Shown here: positions 17,998 through 26,784 of the stretch, in pieces
Position numbering within the stretch: position 1 is the first letter of the stretch
Layout: each line of letters begins with the position of its first letter
Origin: Opitutaceae bacterium
Lineage (GTDB): Bacteria; Verrucomicrobiota; Verrucomicrobiia; Opitutales; Opitutaceae
Direction of reading: 5' to 3'
NCBI GenBank assembly: GCA_003151515.1
Contig: PLXS01000015.1
Location: forward strand, 1 to 63,444
DNA: 63,444 bases
Notes under the pieces: model-generated
Told to the model about the DNA's origin: nothing
Databases searched by the model: none
The model's input: the letters and a program-made list of their open reading frames with translations, nothing else
Translations under genes and position numbers: made by a program

Positions 17998-19433
17998 TAT
18001 TGCGGTTTTTCTATCATGTTCCGTTTCGGCCCAAAATCGAACCCTAAGAGGCTCCAGCTCGCCCCCTGGGGACGCCTCCGCATCCCGAGGAGCGGCCCCA
18101 GGTGGAATTCCTCGAGGCTTCCCGACGCGCCCCTCCTCCAGGTGACGGCGTTCCACAGGAGCGAGCTGCGCGCGTCGCCGTCGGGACGCCGGTCGTAGCG
18201 ATAGAGCGAGAAGATGGGGGACCAGGTCGCGCGCATGTCGGGGTTGTCCGGGAAGAACACCTCGAGCGGGCTCGGGAACTGGACCTGCCGGCTGCCGGCC
18301 CCGTTGTCCCAGATGCTCAGGATGGGCCAGATGTGGCGCTTGTAGGCCGGCTGCAGCCCCGGGTGCGACTCGCTCGTCTGGTCGAGCGACGAGTACAGGA
18401 AGTAGAAGAACTGGGTCTTTTCCTGGCCGATGTCGCCGTCCACCCACTGCGTGCGGTGCCACAGCGGCCACATGACCCAGGTCGAGGCGACCCCCATGGA
18501 CTCCGAATGGGTGTAGAAGGGGCCCCAGCGATCGATCAGCCTCGTGTCGCCGCGGCCCTGCACGAGGAACGGCCAGAAGTAGCGCCTCTCGCTGTAGCGC
18601 GCCGGCATCGTGGCCTCGGTGTAGCCGAAGAACGGCCAGAGGTAGTTCTCGCTCACGGAGCCGGGCGCCGTCTCGCGGGTGTAGAACGGCAGCACGCCCA
18701 GCTGCGTGGACGGCGGGCTCCCGTCCGGGGCATCGGGCGCGGGAGCGATCGTGTTGTCCCAGAAAAGGGGCCAGACGATGAACAGGCGGTGCGACACCCC
18801 GGGCCCGTCCGAGGCTCCGAATAGCGGCCATACCCCGAAGCCATGCTCCTCGCCCTGCTTGATCCGGATGAAGGGGCAGACGAAGTAGGTCGTCTCGGTT
18901 CCCTTCTTCACGGTCTGCGCGTAAAGGGGGAACGCCACCCACGATATCCTCTTGAATCCCAGGCGGTTCTTGACCGTGCCGTACACCGGCAGGACGGCAT
19001 GGTAGCTCTCGGACGGGTGGGGGGTCTCAAGCGAGAAGTAGAACGGCCAGACGTCGAAGTGCCTTTCCGGCGAACCCCGGGGATCCGTGCCGCTGCCGGG
19101 CTCCTCCCCGTTGACGAGCTGGAAGAACGACCACTTGGTCGCGTCCCCGTATCGGCGGCAGTAGAAGAGCGGGTAAAGGACATCCGTCCTCTCGACGCCG
19201 GCGGAGTCCATCTTGACCAGGAACGGACGGAAGCCGGAGAAGGTCCCCGCGTCGGGCTGGGGCGCGGGCTCCGAGAAGAGCAGCGGGCCGGCGCCGGACC
19301 AGCTCAGAGTCTGGCCGGAATCGTCCTTCTCGAGCACGGCGGCCGGCCAGGCATTGACCTCATACCCCCGCGCCCCCAATGCGGCGGCAGCGGCCGCTAG
19401 GCCGACAAGGGCTGTAAGCCTGGCGATTCTCAT
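17997..19433 (-). CDS. Secreted WPLF-repeat protein, unknown function, in the Mla operon
   Basis: A 478-residue protein of no family I recognise. Residues 1-23 form a signal peptide ending in ALGARG. The mature part has about a dozen short repeats built on an aromatic-Pro-hydrophobic core: YPLF, WPFY, FPLY, CPFI, WPLF twice, LPFY, WPFF, WPFL, GPFY, WPLW and WPIL, spaced roughly 15-35 residues apart and each flanked by charged or polar turns. This is what repeated beta hairpins, possibly an outer-membrane barrel, would look like. The stop overlaps the permease start (TAATG). No MlaA or MlaC homologue is seen, so it may be this system's periplasmic or outer-membrane partner. That role is inference. 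Confidence 0.85.
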   Translation of the reverse strand: MRIARLTALVGLAAAAAALGARGYEVNAWPAAVLEKDDSGQTLSWSGAGPLLFSEPAPQPDAGTFSGFRPFLVKMDSAGVERTDVLYPLFYCRRYGDATKWSFFQLVNGEEPGSGTDPRGSPERHFDVWPFYFSLETPHPSESYHAVLPVYGTVKNRLGFKRISWVAFPLYAQTVKKGTETTYFVCPFIRIKQGEEHGFGVWPLFGASDGPGVSHRLFIVWPLFWDNTIAPAPDAPDGSPPSTQLGVLPFYTRETAPGSVSENYLWPFFGYTEATMPARYSERRYFWPFLVQGRGDTRLIDRWGPFYTHSESMGVASTWVMWPLWHRTQWVDGDIGQEKTQFFYFLYSSLDQTSESHPGLQPAYKRHIWPILSIWDNGAGSRQVQFPSPLEVFFPDNPDMRATWSPIFSLYRYDRRPDGDARSSLLWNAVTWRRGASGSLEEFHLGPLLGMRRRPQGASWSLLGFDFGPKRNMIEKPQ

Positions 19434-19582
19434 GTTTGCTAAGTCCCGTGGTCAGAGGAACCCAAGCATATTTTGTCCAAGATTCGAAAGGCTGCAAACA
19501 TTTACAATGGAATGGATTGAAGTTGGACACCCGCGTCTGGCCCGTTGTTCCCGGCCGCGCAGACTTCGGGTGACCTACCGGG

Positions 19583-20539
19583 TCAGACGGCGAAGCTTTG
19601 GCCGAGCCCTGGCGCGGAGAAATCCGCCGCCGACAGGCCGGCCGCGCCAAGCGCGTCGGAAAGGGCCCGGACGGGCTCGTCGTAGCCCTCGTCCGTCAGC
19701 TGGAAGGTGCCCCAGTGCATGGCGGCGCTCCTTTTCGCGCCGACATCGATGTGGGTGCGGACGGCCTCGGCCGGGTTCATGTGGGCGTCCTTCATGAACC
19801 ACCTCGGCTCGTACGCCCCGATGGGGATGAGCGCGAGGTCCGGCGCGCCGCAGCGCTCGCCGATCCCCTTGAACAGGCGCTCTCCGTAGCCCGAGTCGCC
19901 GGCGAAATACACGAGCCTCCCGCCGGCCCTGACCATGAAGCCGCCCCAGAGCCTGATGTTGGTCGCGAAGGGCCTGCGCCGGCACCAGTGAAGCGCGGGC
20001 ACGAGCGTCACATTGACGCCCGCCACGGCGTCGAGGCTCTCCCACCAGTCCAGCTCGACCACCCGGCGCACGCCCGCCCCAGCGAGCAGGCGCCCGTGGC
20101 CGAGCGGGGCCACGACCAGCGGGTCGTCGCGTTGCGCAAGGAGCCTGAGCGACGGCAGGTCGCAATGGTCGTAGTGGTCGTGGGACAGCAGGACGAGGTC
20201 GACGCGGGGGGTCGCGTCAAAGGGCACCGCGGGGGGCGCCACCCGGCGCGGGCCGGCCCAGGACACGGGGCCGGCCGTCTCGGAGTACACGGGATCCGTG
20301 AGGATCGTGGCCCCGGCGGCCCGCAGCAGGAATGTCGACTGCCCGATCCAGGTGGCTGCCACCCCCTGCGGCGCGGGCGCCGGGGGCAGAACCGCGGGCG
20401 CCACGGCGACGCGCGCGGGCCACGCCGCCGCGCGGCTCGTGAGCTTCCATTTCAGCAGGTCCAGCAGGCCGCGGTCCGACGCCTCCCCGGGATTGAAGAA
20501 GGTTTTCCCGTTGAAGTGGTCCGAGGGCGGCGGTGTCAT
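19583..20539 (-). CDS. MBL-fold hydrolase, NAPE-PLD/UlaG-like
   Basis: A 318-residue metallo-beta-lactamase-fold enzyme. The metal motif is SHDHYDH, followed by ALHWCRR, the bridging Asp in YFAGDSGYG, and a late AMHWGTF histidine. The arrangement WIGQSTFLL...LTDPVYS resembles N-acyl-phosphatidylethanolamine phospholipase D-like proteins. The start was set at ATG 20539; 15 extra upstream residues have no family resemblance. There is no signal peptide. It lies 149 bases upstream of the WPLF-repeat gene on the same strand. A lipid substrate would fit that setting but is not shown. Confidence 0.88.
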   Translation of the reverse strand: MTPPPSDHFNGKTFFNPGEASDRGLLDLLKWKLTSRAAAWPARVAVAPAVLPPAPAPQGVAATWIGQSTFLLRAAGATILTDPVYSETAGPVSWAGPRRVAPPAVPFDATPRVDLVLLSHDHYDHCDLPSLRLLAQRDDPLVVAPLGHGRLLAGAGVRRVVELDWWESLDAVAGVNVTLVPALHWCRRRPFATNIRLWGGFMVRAGGRLVYFAGDSGYGERLFKGIGERCGAPDLALIPIGAYEPRWFMKDAHMNPAEAVRTHIDVGAKRSAAMHWGTFQLTDEGYDEPVRALSDALGAAGLSAADFSAPGLGQSFAV

Positions 20540-20607
20540 GGCTTCGGCTTTTCTGTGATGGGCGCCCTTACCATGTCGACACAATGCCGAGCGCGGGAAC
20601 GCGGGGC

Positions 20608-20622
20608 GGGGAGGCGGCCGTG
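20608..20622 (+). promoter_or_regulatory. Ribosome binding site deciding the rsmD start
   Basis: A GGGGAGG stretch, five bases before GTG at 20620, is one of the stronger Shine-Dalgarno matches in the window. It supports this GTG over the ATG at 20584, which has none. Confidence 0.55.
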
Positions 20623-21192
20623 CGCATAAGCGGCGGGATTGCCCGCGGCATCGAGCTTGCCGTCCCCAAGGGCAACGCCGTCAGGCCCGCGACCGACGGG
20701 ATGCGCCAGGCCGTGTTCTCGAGCCTCGGGACCCGCGTCGTCGGCGCGCGTTTCGTGGACCTCTTCGCGGGAAGCGGGGCGTACGGTCTCGAGGCCTACA
20801 GCCGCGGGGCCTCGGGCGGGACGTTCGTCGAGCGGAGCGCCAGGGCCGCCGCGTGCCTGCGCAGGAACATCGCCGCCGTCTGCCGCAGCATGGAAAGGGG
20901 GGGGGAGGATCTCCTCGCGGTCGAAGCCGACGCGCTCTCGATGGCGGCCGGCGTTGGCGCGGAGCCGGACCTTGTCTTCGCGGATCCTCCCTACGACGCC
21001 GTCGGCGAGGTCGCCCCGGTGCTCTTCGCGAGGCTGGCGGAGGCGCTGGCGCCGGATTGGGGCGGGCTCCTCCTCTTCGAGCTTCCGGGCGAGGCGGCCC
21101 TCGGGGCGCCGGGCTGGACCTGCGTGAAGCGCCTGGGCAGGGGGGCGAGGCAGCCGAGCGTCGCCTTCTTCCGCCGCGCTGCGGCGGGCTAG
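20620..21192 (+). CDS. rsmD: 16S rRNA (guanine966-N2)-methyltransferase
   Basis: A 190-residue RsmD-type methyltransferase. VRISGGIARG is the usual N-terminus, DLFAGSGAYGLEAYSRGA binds AdoMet, and DLVFADPPYDA is the catalytic DPPY motif for N2 of guanine. I favour the GTG at 20620: a GGGGAGG site sits five bases upstream and the protein then starts exactly as the family does. ATG at 20584 would add 12 residues. The last bases CTAG are shared with the stop of the convergent rsmE. Confidence 0.92.
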   Translation: MRISGGIARGIELAVPKGNAVRPATDGMRQAVFSSLGTRVVGARFVDLFAGSGAYGLEAYSRGASGGTFVERSARAAACLRRNIAAVCRSMERGGEDLLAVEADALSMAAGVGAEPDLVFADPPYDAVGEVAPVLFARLAEALAPDWGGLLLFELPGEAALGAPGWTCVKRLGRGARQPSVAFFRRAAAG

Positions 21193-21890
21193 CCGGACTT
21201 GACGAGCGACAGTGCGGTCACGACCGCCGTCTCCATCCGCAGGACGCGCGGGCCCAGGTGGGCGAGGCCGAAGCCATTCTCCTTCAGCAGGGTGCGCTCC
21301 GCGGCCGACCAGCCCCTCTCGGCGCCGAAGGCGAGCGCAATGGGCCGCTCGGAGCGGCCGGCCGCAAGGCGCGCCGGCGCCTCGTAGTTGTCCAGGGCGA
21401 TCCCAGCGCAGCCCGCCGGAAGGGCTGCGAGCGCCTCCCTGAGGGCCCCGTGCATGGTGACCTCGGGCAGCCTCGTGTCGAAGGCCTGGGCCGCGCCCTC
21501 CACCAGGTGCCTGCGCCATTCCCTGCTCGTCCAGAGCGTGCTTGAGGAATAGGACGCCTCTCTCTTCTCCGAGCGGAAGAAGCGCATGGAGGCCACCCCG
21601 AGGGACGTGGCCTCGTTCAGGATCTTGCGGGCCGTCTGGGGGCGCGGAACCGCGACCACGAGATGAATCGGGTCCGCCGGCTCGGGCAGCCTGCCTGCCT
21701 CGAGGCGGATCGAGAGGGCCTCGTCCCCGATCGCCACCAGCAGGCCCTTGCCCGCGGGGCCGTTGATGATCCCGGCGTCAAATCGGTCGCCCTCGCGCCG
21801 GCCAAGCACGCGAAGGATGTGGACCGCACGCGGGTCCCGTCGGGGTAGGGGTGAACCCACCTCGCCAGGCTCGAAGAGGATGATGTTCAA
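21189..21890 (-). CDS. rsmE: 16S rRNA (uracil1498-N3)-methyltransferase
   Basis: A 233-residue SPOUT-class methyltransferase. The N-terminal PUA-like part has HILRVLGRREGD, and the C-terminal knot carries EATSLGVASMRFF, SREWRRHLVEGAAQ, and the AdoMet loop FGAERGWSAAE...LGPRVLRMETA. The start is probably TTG at 21890, giving (M)NIILFEPGE and the usual length; no ATG or GTG is near. It follows the aldo/keto reductase by 23 bases. Its stop overlaps the rsmD stop tail to tail. Confidence 0.92.
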   Translation of the reverse strand: MNIILFEPGEVGSPLPRRDPRAVHILRVLGRREGDRFDAGIINGPAGKGLLVAIGDEALSIRLEAGRLPEPADPIHLVVAVPRPQTARKILNEATSLGVASMRFFRSEKREASYSSSTLWTSREWRRHLVEGAAQAFDTRLPEVTMHGALREALAALPAGCAGIALDNYEAPARLAAGRSERPIALAFGAERGWSAAERTLLKENGFGLAHLGPRVLRMETAVVTALSLVKSG

Positions 21891-21913
21891 GGTGGGCGGC
21901 GCCGCCCGGGCCT

Positions 21914-22906
21914 TCAGGCGATGACGGCCTCGATCCTCCGCAGCTCCTCGGCCCCGAAGGACAGGTTCGCAAGGGAGCCGAGGTTGTCGTCGATCTGCGA
22001 GGTCTTGCTCGCGCCGATGAGGGCGGAGGTGATGGCCGGCTGGCGCAGCACCCAGGCCAGGGCCATCTGCGCCAGGGACTGGCCTCGCTCCTTCGCGATG
22101 GCGTCCAGCTTGCGCAGCCGGGCAAGCGTGTCCGCCGTGATGCTTTCCGGCTTCAGGAACCTCGGGTCGTGGCCGGCGCGCGAGTCGGCGGGTATGCCGT
22201 TCAGGTAGCGGTTCGTGAGGACACCCTGGGCCAGAGGGCAGAAGGCGATGCCGCCGATCCCCTCCCGCGCGAGGGTGTCGAGAAGGCCCTGCTCGGGCGC
22301 CCGGTGGAACATGTGGTACTTCGGCTGGTGGATCAGGCACGGGGTTCCCAGCTCCCGCAGGATCGACGAGGCGCGGTCCGTCTGCGCGGCGCTGTAGTTC
22401 GACAGGGCGGCGTAGAGCGCCTTGCCGGAGCGCACCGCGTGCGCGAGCGCGCCCATCGTCTCCTCCACCGGTGTCTCAGGGTCGGGGCGGTGGCTGTAGA
22501 ATATGTCGACGTACTCGAGCCCCATCCTCTCCAGGCTCTGGTCGAGGCTTGCGAGGAGGTACTTGCGCGAGCCCCAGTCCCCGTAGGGCCCTTCCCACAT
22601 GTCATAGCCCGCCTTTGTCGAGATGATGAGCTCGTCGCGGTGGGCCGCTAGGTCCTCGCGCAGGACCCTGCCGAACGTCGCCTCGGCGGACCCGGGCGGG
22701 GGCCCGTAGTTGTTCGCGAGGTCGAAGTGGGTGATCCCCCTGTCGAACGCGTGCAGGACGAGCGCCCGGCTGTTCTGGAAATTGTCGACGCCCCCGAAGT
22801 TGTGCCAGAGGCCGAGCGAGATGAGTGGCAGCTTGACGCCGCTGCGGCCGCAGCGCCGATAGAGGGATGGGTTTGAATACCGGTCGGGGGAGGGGACGTG
22901 GCTCAT
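21914..22906 (-). CDS. Aldo/keto reductase, YghZ-like
   Basis: A 330-residue NADPH-dependent reductase of the YghZ/Kv-beta-like subgroup. Catalytic residues are visible in the order Asp in HFDLANNYG, Lys in ISTKAGY, and His in FYSHRPD. The C-terminal ALIGASKTSQIDDNL binds the cofactor adenine. Members reduce short aldehydes such as methylglyoxal or L-glyceraldehyde 3-phosphate. Start ATG 22906 is chosen because it gives the family's LYRRCGRSGVKLPLISLGLW beginning shortly after; the frame stays open upstream into the tRNA region but that is not coding. It is the first gene before rsmE. Confidence 0.93.
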   Translation of the reverse strand: MSHVPSPDRYSNPSLYRRCGRSGVKLPLISLGLWHNFGGVDNFQNSRALVLHAFDRGITHFDLANNYGPPPGSAEATFGRVLREDLAAHRDELIISTKAGYDMWEGPYGDWGSRKYLLASLDQSLERMGLEYVDIFYSHRPDPETPVEETMGALAHAVRSGKALYAALSNYSAAQTDRASSILRELGTPCLIHQPKYHMFHRAPEQGLLDTLAREGIGGIAFCPLAQGVLTNRYLNGIPADSRAGHDPRFLKPESITADTLARLRKLDAIAKERGQSLAQMALAWVLRQPAITSALIGASKTSQIDDNLGSLANLSFGAEELRRIEAVIA

Positions 22907-23016
22907 GGGTGGCGGTCGAACGGGGCATCGTCCGCCAGAACGGCGGGCGGCAGCAAACCCAAACTCGGCCGCCTTGCGCACGGAGGTGCGCGCAAGGCGC
23001 CTGCGCGACGCGAGGC

Positions 23017-23045
23017 TTGACGGTGCGCACTGCCGCCGGGAATAT
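23017..23045 (+). promoter_or_regulatory. Probable promoter of tRNA-Gly
   Basis: TTGACG (23017-23022) and GAATAT (23040-23045) are separated by 17 bases, and the -10 ends 16 bases before the tRNA 5' end. Confidence 0.5.
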
Positions 23046-23061
23046 CTGCGCCTCGGAGAAA

Positions 23062-23135
23062 GCGGTCGTAGTTTAGTGGTAAAACCTCTGCCTTCCAAGC
23101 AGGTGTCCCGAGTTCAATTCTCGGCGACCGCACCA
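23062..23135 (+). tRNA. tRNA-Gly (anticodon TCC)
   Basis: A 74-base tRNA including a genome-encoded CCA. The acceptor arms GCGGTCG and CGACCGC pair fully, the anticodon loop is CTTCCAA giving TCC (reads GGA/GGG), and the T-arm has GTTCAATTC. The discriminator base is A at 23132. Confidence 0.97.
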
Positions 23136-23615
23136 TCAATACCGGCCCGGTGGGCTTTGGTTCTGCAAGTACTGGGGATGCAACGACCGCTTCGCTTTCG
23201 GGGGAGAGGGCGGGCCATGGACGCCTACCACGACAAGACGGCGCTTCTCGACGGGTACATAGAAGGACTCGGGATCTACCACCCGGAAACCTTCCTCAAA
23301 TGGGCCGTCGCCCGCGCGGGGGTGCCAGTGGCGGCGGACGGAGGTGATCTTTGACTCCGTGCGCAAGAATCGCACCCGCATGGCCCCGATTTGGGACCAA
23401 GCACTGGGCGACGTGCCTACGCAATGGGGGCCGGTCTTTTCCGCCTGATTCGCCTGCGGGCCGGGGCCTTGCCCGGGATTTTCGGCGATAGGCGGGTTTT
23501 CGGAGTTCACGGCGGCGGGAATGGACTCTCGGCGGGGGCCTCTTCTCCGGCCCCACCGAAATCAAACGGGCCGGTTGCCATCATCCGACTGGAATGGCTA
23601 TGGTTTGGTCGCCCC
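23136..23615. other. 480-base gap between tRNA-Gly and the GH31 gene
   Basis: No clear terminator follows the tRNA. The only candidate gene is the 45-codon frame at 23217-23354, listed separately. The GH31 frame stays open back to 23391, but that stretch has no signal-peptide or domain character. I could not place a convincing promoter for GH31. Confidence 0.4.
23217..23354 (+). CDS. Possible 45-residue protein, unknown
   Basis: An ATG at 23217 sits after a purine-rich GGGGGAGAGGG site about seven bases upstream. The 45-residue product (MDAYHDKTALLDGYIEGLG...) has an ordinary amino-acid mix with an amphipathic helix and no membrane segment. It lies 82 bases after tRNA-Gly. Nothing about it is recognisable, and the frame could be chance in GC-rich DNA. 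The ribosome site is the main argument for it. Confidence 0.3.
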   Translation: MDAYHDKTALLDGYIEGLGIYHPETFLKWAVARAGVPVAADGGDL

Positions 23616-26474
23616 ATGGAGTGGATCCCGAAGACGGCCCTGCTCTGCCTTGCACTCCCGGTTTTTCCCGGGACGGCCCTTGACGCTGCTGAACCCGGCA
23701 CTCTCCCGGGGCCCGAGAGGGCGGCGGACGGCATCGTCGTCACCCGGGGCGACACCTACATCAAGGTGCAGGTCTGCGACGACAACATCATCCGCGTCGC
23801 GTGCGCGAAGGACCCTGGGTTCTTCAGCCACGAGAGCCTGATGCTGGACGGCCGCCGCGCCGCGGCCGTTGGATGGCACCTCTCGACCGGCGCCAAGTCC
23901 GCTACGGTGAGCACTGGAAAGATCCAGGCGCGGGTCGATCTGGGCTCGGGCGACATTTCGTTCATGGACCTCCAGGGCCGGACGATCCTCCGCGAAAAAC
24001 CGGGCTCGCGCACCCTCGAGCCCGCCGAGGTGCAGGGGGTGAGGACCTTTCATGTCCGCCAGGAGTGGACGCCGGAGCCCGATGAGTCCCTCTACGGCCT
24101 CGGCCAGACCCAGCTCGGCCTGCTCGACATCAGGGGCTACGACCTCGACCTATGGCAGCACAACGGAACCGTCGCCGTGCCGTTCCTCATCTCGAGCCGC
24201 GGTTACGGCGTGCTGTGGGACAACAACTCATTCACCCGCTTCGGGGACATTCGCGAATTCGCTCCCATCCCCCCCGCGCAGCTGCTTGACGCGGACGGCC
24301 GCCCCGGCGGGCTCACCGTCTCCTGCTACGCGGGGACCGACTTCGGCAGGCTCGTGGACCGGCGGGTCGAGCCCCGCATCGACATCGCGATCCCAGACTC
24401 CGTCAAGCTGCCAAACCGCGACATCAACCCCGCACTGCCCGCCGAGGGCGGCTGCAGCATGCGGTGGGAGGGGTACATCCTGCCTCTCGAGAGCGGCTCC
24501 TACCTGTTCGAGTCCTATTCCAACTGCGGCATCAGGCTCTGGATAAACGACCGGCTCGTCATGGACCACTGGCGGCAGGGATGGCTGCCGTGGAAGGAGG
24601 ATGCGCGCGTGCCGCTCCAGGCCGGCCGCCGCTGCAAGGTGAGGCTCGAGTGGACGCGAGACGAGGGCATGCCGACGCTTCGCCTGCTCTGGAAGACGCC
24701 GCCCTCGGATTCCGCGACCTCGCTCTGGTCCGAGGTCGGCGAGGGCACCGATTACTATTTCGTCTACGGGCCGGGAATCGACGGCGTCATCTCCGGATAC
24801 CGGCGGCTGACGGGCGCCGCGCCCATGATGCCGGCCTGGGCCTTCGGGCTCTGGCAGTCGCGCGAGCGCTACGAGACGCAGCAGCAGAGCCTCGATGTCG
24901 TGAAGGGCTTCCGCAGCCGCGGCATCCCGTTTGATAACATCGTTCAGGACTGGCGCTACTGGCCCGAGGGCACCTGGGGCTCGCACGATTTCGACCCGGC
25001 GCGCTTCCCGGACCCCGACGGCTGGATCCGAGCTATCCACGGGCTGCATGCGCACCTCATGATCTCCGTGTGGGGCAAGTACGACGTGGGCACGGAGAAC
25101 TTTAAGGCGATGCGCGAGCGGGGTTTTCTCTACGAGCGCAACCTGAGGGAGGGCACGGTCGACTGGCTTGGGGAGAAATACACCTTCTACGACGCCCTCA
25201 ACGCCGGTGCGCGCAGGCTGCTCTGGAATCAAGTCGACCTGAAGCTGTTCCGGCGCGGCGTCGACGCCTGGTGGATGGACGCCACCGAGCCCGACCTAAG
25301 GCCAACGCCGACGCTCGACGGCCAGCGCGAATACGCGAATCCGACAGCGCTCGGCCCTGGCACGCGCGTGCTCAACGCCTATCCGACCCTGAACAGCTCG
25401 GCGATCTACGAGGGCCAGCGGGCCGAGGCGCCCGACCAGCGCGTCTTCATCCTGACCCGGTCGGGCTTCGCGGGCCAGCAGCGCTACGCCGCCGCCACGT
25501 GGTCGGGCGACACCTCGAGCACCTGGACCGCGATGCGAAAGCAGATAGTAGCCGGCCTCGGATTCTCCATTTCCGGGCTTCCGTACTGGACCATGGATTC
25601 AGGCGGGTTCTCCGTGCCTTCGCGTTTCTCCGACGCCAATGCCAAGCCCTCGGACGTCGACGAGTGGCGGGAGCTCAATACGCGCTGGTTCGAGTTCGCC
25701 GCGTTCGTGCCCCTGATGCGCTCGCACGGCCAGTTTCCGTTCCGCGAGATGTGGCAGTTCGGCGGGGAGACGAGCGAGGCGTTCCGGGCCCAGCTGAGGT
25801 TTGACCGGCTGCGCTACCGCCTGCTGCCCTACGTCTATTCGCTGGCCGGCGCCGTCACCCAGGAAAACGGCACGATCATGCGCGCCCTGGTCATGGATTT
25901 CCAATCCGACCCCAGGGCCCGCGATGTCCGCGACGAGTACATGTTCGGGCCGGCGCTGCTCGTGAGCCCAGTCACGCGCTATTTGGCGCGCAGCCGGAGC
26001 GTCTACCTGCCCGGAACCGGCACCTGGTACGATTTCGCGACCGGCGCGGAGCTCCGGGGCGGCGGGACCGTCGATGCCGCGGCGCCCTATGACTGGATAC
26101 CTGTCTATGCCAGGGCCGGGTCGATCATCCCATTCGGGCCTGAGGTCAGCTACACCGGGGAAAAGCCGGCCGATCCCGTCACCCTCTACGTTTATGCCGG
26201 CGCTGACGGCGCCTTCACGCTCTACGAGGACGACGGCCTGACCTACGGCTATGAGCGCGGGGAGTATGCGCGCATTCCCCTGCGCTGGAGCGAGGCGACG
26301 CACACCCTCTCGATCGGCGCCCGCTCGGGCTCGTTCCCGGGCATGCTGGCGGAGCGCGACTTCGACATTGTCCTGGTATCGCCGGCCCAGCCCGCCGAAT
26401 TCCCGCTCGACCGCGCCGCTGCCGGCCGGCGCGTCCATTTCAGCGGAAGCCGGATCGACGTTGCTTTGCACTAG
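23616..26474 (+). CDS. GH31 glycosidase with inserted PA14 domain, probable alpha-xylosidase
   Basis: A 952-residue secreted enzyme. Residues 1-25 form a signal peptide. An N-terminal GH31 beta domain is interrupted at about 245-375 by a PA14 module (EGYILPLESGSYLFESYSNCGIRLWI lies across it). The barrel follows, with nucleophile Asp555 in DAWWMDATEPD and acid/base Asp in TWSGDTSS. This PA14-in-GH31 layout and the WWMDATEPD form match alpha-xylosidases acting on xyloglucan fragments; an alpha-glucosidase cannot be ruled out. ATG 23616 is the start that gives the signal peptide. It is followed by a sugar transporter and a GH63-like enzyme on the same strand. Confidence 0.93.
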   Translation: MEWIPKTALLCLALPVFPGTALDAAEPGTLPGPERAADGIVVTRGDTYIKVQVCDDNIIRVACAKDPGFFSHESLMLDGRRAAAVGWHLSTGAKSATVSTGKIQARVDLGSGDISFMDLQGRTILREKPGSRTLEPAEVQGVRTFHVRQEWTPEPDESLYGLGQTQLGLLDIRGYDLDLWQHNGTVAVPFLISSRGYGVLWDNNSFTRFGDIREFAPIPPAQLLDADGRPGGLTVSCYAGTDFGRLVDRRVEPRIDIAIPDSVKLPNRDINPALPAEGGCSMRWEGYILPLESGSYLFESYSNCGIRLWINDRLVMDHWRQGWLPWKEDARVPLQAGRRCKVRLEWTRDEGMPTLRLLWKTPPSDSATSLWSEVGEGTDYYFVYGPGIDGVISGYRRLTGAAPMMPAWAFGLWQSRERYETQQQSLDVVKGFRSRGIPFDNIVQDWRYWPEGTWGSHDFDPARFPDPDGWIRAIHGLHAHLMISVWGKYDVGTENFKAMRERGFLYERNLREGTVDWLGEKYTFYDALNAGARRLLWNQVDLKLFRRGVDAWWMDATEPDLRPTPTLDGQREYANPTALGPGTRVLNAYPTLNSSAIYEGQRAEAPDQRVFILTRSGFAGQQRYAAATWSGDTSSTWTAMRKQIVAGLGFSISGLPYWTMDSGGFSVPSRFSDANAKPSDVDEWRELNTRWFEFAAFVPLMRSHGQFPFREMWQFGGETSEAFRAQLRFDRLRYRLLPYVYSLAGAVTQENGTIMRALVMDFQSDPRARDVRDEYMFGPALLVSPVTRYLARSRSVYLPGTGTWYDFATGAELRGGGTVDAAAPYDWIPVYARAGSIIPFGPEVSYTGEKPADPVTLYVYAGADGAFTLYEDDGLTYGYERGEYARIPLRWSEATHTLSIGARSGSFPGMLAERDFDIVLVSPAQPAEFPLDRAAAGRRVHFSGSRIDVALH

Positions 26475-26784
26475 GGCGCGCGGTGGCTACGATGGGCCTG
26501 TGGCCGTCCCTGCTCCTCATCCCAGGGCGGATAGACATCCTTGGTGGTCGTGCATGAGCAAGTCCTGCGATCAGAAAGGCCAGGTAAGAGGGAACCTGCA
26601 TGGAATCGGACGCCGGCCATGGCCAGACACCATGGAATCGCAGAAGCCATCGTTCCTGCGTGTGGCGCCCGAAGCCGTCGATATTCCTGTCCGATCCCTG
26701 TTAGGGCGTTGGCATGAATGGGACGAGCGTTTCAATGTGACATCGGCCGCATCTAGGATCACGCATTATGGCGGCGACCCCCTT
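26475..26784. other. 310-base gap upstream of the MFS transporter
   Basis: No convincing gene, terminator or promoter. A 10-base direct repeat (CATGGAATCG at 26599-26608 and 26631-26640) and an imperfect 20-base inverted repeat beginning TGAATGGGAC near 26715 are present and could be operator-like, but both are weak. Confidence 0.35.

Noticed and set aside
26599..26640. 10-base direct repeat CATGGAATCG as a transposon scar or operator
   Set aside because: Only two short copies, no inverted ends or transposase; it may be chance.
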